Assembly (NCBI GenBank): GCA_944390805.1
Contig: CALXQW010000031.1
Coordinates: 1 to 55,415 of the forward strand
From: an uncultured Opitutales bacterium
GTDB taxonomy: Bacteria > Verrucomicrobiota > Verrucomicrobiia > Opitutales > Intestinicryptomonadaceae
Length of the DNA: 55,415 nucleotides
Direction of reading: 5' to 3'
The notes under the pieces were generated by a model. That model did no database searches. It was not told the DNA's origin and saw nothing but the letters and a program-made list of their open reading frames with translations. The position numbers were made by a program, and so were the translations under genes. Positions 51,643 through 55,415 of the stretch are shown in pieces. How positions within the stretch are numbered: the stretch's first letter is position 1; each line of letters begins with the position of its first letter.

Positions 51643-54600
51643 ATGAAAAACTTTTGGCTGTTTTTTTTCATACTCGCATGTTCTGTTTGCTCGGTATTTT
51701 CTGCAGAGAAAACGGATAAGCCCAGCGGATATATATTTGAGGCGGAAAAATTCCAGTTCAAAGGTTTTTGGAATCCCACGAGGATGGGCGAGCATTCTAT
51801 ATTGCAGGTTGCAAGCCCGTCTTTTGAGCCTTGTTCGGTTTATGAGATAGGTTCTGCAGGCCATTATGCGGTTTGGTGTTCGGCTTATGACAATCTTGAG
51901 ATTTCTCCGGGATCTCGCACATTTAAGGTTCTTATAAACGGGCAGGAGATGCCTGATGAATGCGGAAACCACGGCGAGAAAACTGGGCTTTATTGGCAGA
52001 AAGTCGGCGAGGTTGACTTGCAGAAGGGCGAGATGCTCCTGGGGTTTAGAACAAAGCGCAAGGGGGCGCGGGCGGATGCTGTTTACATAACAAAGGATTT
52101 GTCTTTCGATCCAAACGGATATTTCGACTCGGGCATAAATCGCAGACCGTACAGGGTTGAGCCGAAGCAAGTTGATAGCTTTTTTAAGTCTAATTTAAGT
52201 TCTTTGCCGGAGCTCTACTCGGTTGAGAATGCCCGGCGCGTGTGGGTTGAAAATGAAAAGTTAAAGATCTCTTACACGCAAAAAAAAGACGCGTCTGGCA
52301 AGACATTTTATGTGCGTTCGGCGGAGCTTAAAGACGGGGGAAAAACAGTAAAACTGCCGGAGTTTAAAGATGAAGTGCTGTTTCTGACAAAGGTTGGAAA
52401 TGTGAGATTTTATCCTATTAATTATTTTTGCTCTTGGCTGACGGAATCGTCGGGAACATGGATAAAATCGGGAGGCAAGTCTTACGAAATCGTGGAGCGC
52501 GCAACAAATCCGTTTTCGGTCGGCGAAAATAAAATTATGCGAGTGGTTGAAGTGGAGAAGAAATCTCCGCGCGTTCTTGAGCTGAAATTTGAAAACGGCG
52601 CTACCGGAGAACTTGTACTCTCTGAGAAAGGTTTCGATGCATCATTGAGAGTTTCTGTTTGCGTGGAGGAAGATGGTAGGTATTCATTGGGATTTTCGGC
52701 GTTCAACAAGGTTCCTAAGAATACTTTGAGGGCCGTGTGTATGCCGCCGAGCTACCAACTTAAGCATATAACAGACAGACCAAAGCTTGTGTGTTCGTCT
52801 ATGCTTTCCCAGCCGTATTGCGCAATAGAAAATAGAGGTCCGCGCAGCCACTCTTACACAAATGCGGTTGTGGCAAATCCAGATATGTTTCCGGAAGACG
52901 AATGGTCGAATGGGTATAATTCTCCCTGTGCATTTGCTGTTGTGGGGGCTTCGGGAGAGCCACAGGCAAGCATGTTTTCTCCGGTGTTAGGTTCCGATGC
53001 TTCAAAAAAGAAAGCGGTAGATAAGATATCGGCGGAGTTTATTTTGGTTTCGATGGGTGGAATATGTGCGGACATGATAGACTATATAAATAATAGGATA
53101 TATGCGTCTGCCCATCTGAGGGAGCCTCTAACGGTGTCTTTGTCTACGGCGCTTGAGAATATATCGGAGTATCTATCCAACCGCGATGCCTCTGGCTGGT
53201 GCGACTATCTTAAAGGCCGATATAATATAGAGGGTCAAGATATGGCAACAAACGCATCTCCCCTGGCGGAATTGCAAAATGCGCTTCTTACAGATTCCGA
53301 GGAATATTATAAGAACATAGCATTGCCAGCCTTCGAATTTGCCCTCTCTCGCCAGACTTATCATTTTATACCCCGGCCCGGCAAATTGCATTCTGAGGGA
53401 AATGTATTTGCATTAAAGCTTGCGGTGCCTTCGCCTGCATGGGGGGCAGATTTTTACGCATCTGAAAACGCCATGATGGGAGGGGGCAATACATGGGTGT
53501 CGGAGTTTTACGACAACAGAAGATACTCTTTTTACGCACCCGTGCCCGATTGGACCATGCTCTTTGGGCGTTGGCTCGCCGAGCCTGAAAATAACGCGCT
53601 TTTAGATGAGGCTAAAGCCTCCGCAGACGATTGGTTAAAACGCGTGTATGCCAGCGACTTCTCCGAGCCAGGGGTAAGCTTCACATATACCAGGGCTTAT
53701 CCGTTCTGGTATTATCTGCCAGATCTTTATGAGGCCACAAAAGATGCAAAATACCTTCATTATGCTGTTTTGGGTGCATATCAAACGGCTTCTTGCATAT
53801 GGAATTATCCTATTCCCAAGTCTAAGGAGATGCTCATTCATAAGAACGGCTTAGTTGAAGGGATAGACTCTCTTTGGTATAAAGGCAAAGAAGAATACCG
53901 CATGGGATATTTTGAAACGCGTGGCGAAGTCTCAAAGAGAGCTTCCGCGCTTAATATAGGAGAAGACTATCAGAAATATCTGTATCCTGCAACTGAGCAT
54001 AAGGTAGATGCTTGGCAGGTATCGCGTATAGGGGTGGGTATAGAAGCGCCACATACGCTTAGGGCGTCGTGCCATTACAGGAATATAATTATGCCGGCGT
54101 GGGCTCCGGAATTGCTCCGCACATGGAGACATTCGGGTAGGGACATACTCATGAAATTCTCGCGCCACGCAATAATAGACAGATTTGCAAATTTCTACGG
54201 CTATTACATCAAAGACTTTACAGACATTCCTCTCGACCCAAAATATCCGTATAATGGACCCGATATCTCAAGCTTTTATTACCACCATGCTCCATGCCAT
54301 TTTGCGTATTTGTACGATTATCTCATGGCGCAGGCGGAGTCTCGCGCGGGAGAGAATGTAAAGTTTCCATATGTGCGCACGCAGGGCTTCGTATGGTTTA
54401 CAAACAGAATATACGGCGGGGTGGGGAAACTCTTTGGACAAGACGCCTTGCCCACGCTTGAGAAAGGCGCCGTTGATACGGGCACTCCAAAAGTCTCCGC
54501 TCTAACATTCAGGGCTGAAGATTCCGTCTGGATATTGTTCTTAAACGATTCCTCCTCACGGATAGAGTTTCTTCCTAAGTACAATGCCAATTCTAGGCTT

Positions 54601-55077
54601 CTAAGCGATGCAGACTTATCCGCTAAGGCGCAAATATACGCGGCAGACGGTTCAAATAAGCCTGTATTTGCAGATTCAATCTCTGAGGAGAAAATACGCA
54701 TTCCATCTTTGGGGCTTGTCGCGCTTAAGATACCGGCAAAGAAAAAGGATATATATATACGCAGCCAGAAACCTATAAAATCTCCCGGGCATATTGCGGA
54801 GAAAGCCCACTTTAAAGATCTTGGTGCGGACGAGCTTCATTTGTTTAGGATACGCTCGCCGTTTGGCAAAGATTCATTGTATGCTGTTGTTGTGTGCGAC
54901 TGGCAAAAGAAGCTGAAAGTTTCGCTCACCATAAATGGAAAGACCTATGAGGATACTTCTTTCCCATATGAATTTTCCGTATATCCGCTTCCTCAAGATG
55001 CCGATATAAAAGCAACGGTAAAGGTTGAGTCGCAGGGGCTTTCTCCAAAGAGCAAGAGTTTTGTATTGGGGCAGTAA
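51643..55077 (+). CDS. Large secreted protein of unknown function, possibly glycan-active
   Basis: The protein has 1144 residues from the ATG at 51643. The signal peptide is MKNFWLFFFILACSVCSVFS-A. Residues ~25-150 (YIFEAEKFQFKGFWNPTRMG, HYAVWCSAYDN, ADAVYITKDLSFDPN) look like a carbohydrate-binding beta-sandwich. The middle (~600-900) is helical and rich in Trp, Tyr and His (GGGNTWVSEFYDNRRYSFYA, FSEPGVSFTYTRAYPFWYYL), as in alpha/alpha-toroid lyases and hydrolases; the last ~120 residues are again beta-rich. I do not recognise a catalytic family. The operon with a Tat-exported FAD oxidoreductase suggests joint action on an extracellular polymer or glycoside. Confidence 0.6.
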   Translation: MKNFWLFFFILACSVCSVFSAEKTDKPSGYIFEAEKFQFKGFWNPTRMGEHSILQVASPSFEPCSVYEIGSAGHYAVWCSAYDNLEISPGSRTFKVLINGQEMPDECGNHGEKTGLYWQKVGEVDLQKGEMLLGFRTKRKGARADAVYITKDLSFDPNGYFDSGINRRPYRVEPKQVDSFFKSNLSSLPELYSVENARRVWVENEKLKISYTQKKDASGKTFYVRSAELKDGGKTVKLPEFKDEVLFLTKVGNVRFYPINYFCSWLTESSGTWIKSGGKSYEIVERATNPFSVGENKIMRVVEVEKKSPRVLELKFENGATGELVLSEKGFDASLRVSVCVEEDGRYSLGFSAFNKVPKNTLRAVCMPPSYQLKHITDRPKLVCSSMLSQPYCAIENRGPRSHSYTNAVVANPDMFPEDEWSNGYNSPCAFAVVGASGEPQASMFSPVLGSDASKKKAVDKISAEFILVSMGGICADMIDYINNRIYASAHLREPLTVSLSTALENISEYLSNRDASGWCDYLKGRYNIEGQDMATNASPLAELQNALLTDSEEYYKNIALPAFEFALSRQTYHFIPRPGKLHSEGNVFALKLAVPSPAWGADFYASENAMMGGGNTWVSEFYDNRRYSFYAPVPDWTMLFGRWLAEPENNALLDEAKASADDWLKRVYASDFSEPGVSFTYTRAYPFWYYLPDLYEATKDAKYLHYAVLGAYQTASCIWNYPIPKSKEMLIHKNGLVEGIDSLWYKGKEEYRMGYFETRGEVSKRASALNIGEDYQKYLYPATEHKVDAWQVSRIGVGIEAPHTLRASCHYRNIIMPAWAPELLRTWRHSGRDILMKFSRHAIIDRFANFYGYYIKDFTDIPLDPKYPYNGPDISSFYYHHAPCHFAYLYDYLMAQAESRAGENVKFPYVRTQGFVWFTNRIYGGVGKLFGQDALPTLEKGAVDTGTPKVSALTFRAEDSVWILFLNDSSSRIEFLPKYNANSRLLSDADLSAKAQIYAADGSNKPVFADSISEEKIRIPSLGLVALKIPAKKKDIYIRSQKPIKSPGHIAEKAHFKDLGADELHLFRIRSPFGKDSLYAVVVCDWQKKLKVSLTINGKTYEDTSFPYEFSVYPLPQDADIKATVKVESQGLSPKSKSFVLGQ

Positions 55078-55274
55078 AATCATTAGGCCATTTTTGTGGG
55101 AGGATTGCATTTCTATGCAGTTTACCATAGGGAGGCATTAGTCATAGTACTCCTATGAACAGTATGTTTTGTGGCGCTAATGATATTATCATCTTCAACT
55201 TATTGTCGGGAAGGTTCTTATTTGTAAGAAATAGACAAAAGAAAATTTCAATGTAAAATTTTTTAAAGAATGTG

Positions 55275-55304
55275 TTGACAATGCCTGAATAAGATACATA
55301 AATG
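55275..55304 (+). promoter_or_regulatory. Promoter of tRNA-Asn
   Basis: A perfect -35 box TTGACA lies at 55275-55280. The -10 is less certain: CATAAA (16-base spacing) or TAAATG (18-base spacing). Transcription would begin 10-20 bases before the tRNA. The rest of the gap from 55078 shows no gene. Confidence 0.5.
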
Positions 55305-55324
55305 CAGACTTTCATTTTTAGTGA

Positions 55325-55399
<75 letters not shown>

Positions 55400-55415
55400 C
55401 TGAAAAAAGCCCGCA

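Overview
The window reads as an ordinary chromosomal segment of a Gram-negative bacterium, most likely a Verrucomicrobiota member of the Opitutae type. The evidence is a secreted protein with the verrucomicrobial form of the PEP-CTERM tail (VPEPSTYAAIFGL), a type III glutamine synthetase, a large secreted GH106-like glycosidase, several fucose-type surface glycan genes and heavy use of the isoleucine codon ATA. The taxonomic placement is inference. No phage, insertion sequence, plasmid origin or CRISPR array is visible.

Layout, left to right: the 3' end of rpsJ (1-114), followed by a strongly structured, probably non-coding RNA region ending in a terminator near 440; a PEP-CTERM protein facing a DUF2157 membrane protein and its small partner (638-3583); a tri-haem cytochrome c peroxidase (3856-5211); a GH106-like glycosidase (5380-8529); an arginine block argC-J-B-D-F plus argG (8742-15702), which lacks only argH for ornithine-to-arginine conversion; a eukaryote-type UDP-glucose dehydrogenase and a yeast-type leuA (15730-18886); and tRNA-Ile2, the tRNA that reads ATA.

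Surface glycan genes fill 19477-35981 in two arms. The left arm (+) has three glycosyltransferase genes, an MsbA-like ABC exporter and a GDP-sugar reductase-like protein. The right arm (-) has gmd, fcl, a GT11 alpha-1,2-fucosyltransferase, a GT25 and two GT8 enzymes. Between the arms lie an FkbM methyltransferase, an ABC-F protein of the Uup type and a TVP38-type membrane protein. gmd makes the shared GDP-4-keto-6-deoxymannose precursor; fcl turns it into GDP-L-fucose, and the left-arm reductase may turn it into GDP-D-rhamnose. Ugd supplies UDP-glucuronate.

The most striking part is the nitrogen-assimilation block (36242-46288). glnN (GSIII) and gltB-gltD-nifA-like are divergent, and each has an apparently perfect -24/-12 sigma-54 promoter pointing outward (38432-38447 on the minus strand, 38719-38735 on the plus strand). 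The roughly 270 bases between them hold a 19-base perfect palindrome and repeated TTTTGTACAAAA-like palindromes, good candidates for activator sites. The third gene of the gltB operon encodes a GAF-AAA+-Fis sigma-54 activator of the NifA family. The sequence therefore suggests a self-contained circuit in which the activator drives GS, GOGAT and its own operon.

The right end holds recO, a DUF502 protein, ybeY and a TIM-barrel sugar isomerase-like gene on the minus strand (46584-49333). These are followed by a two-gene exported unit: a Tat-dependent FAD oxidoreductase with a C-terminal carbohydrate-binding-like domain, and a 1144-residue secreted protein of unknown function (49630-55077). tRNA-Asn is at the edge.
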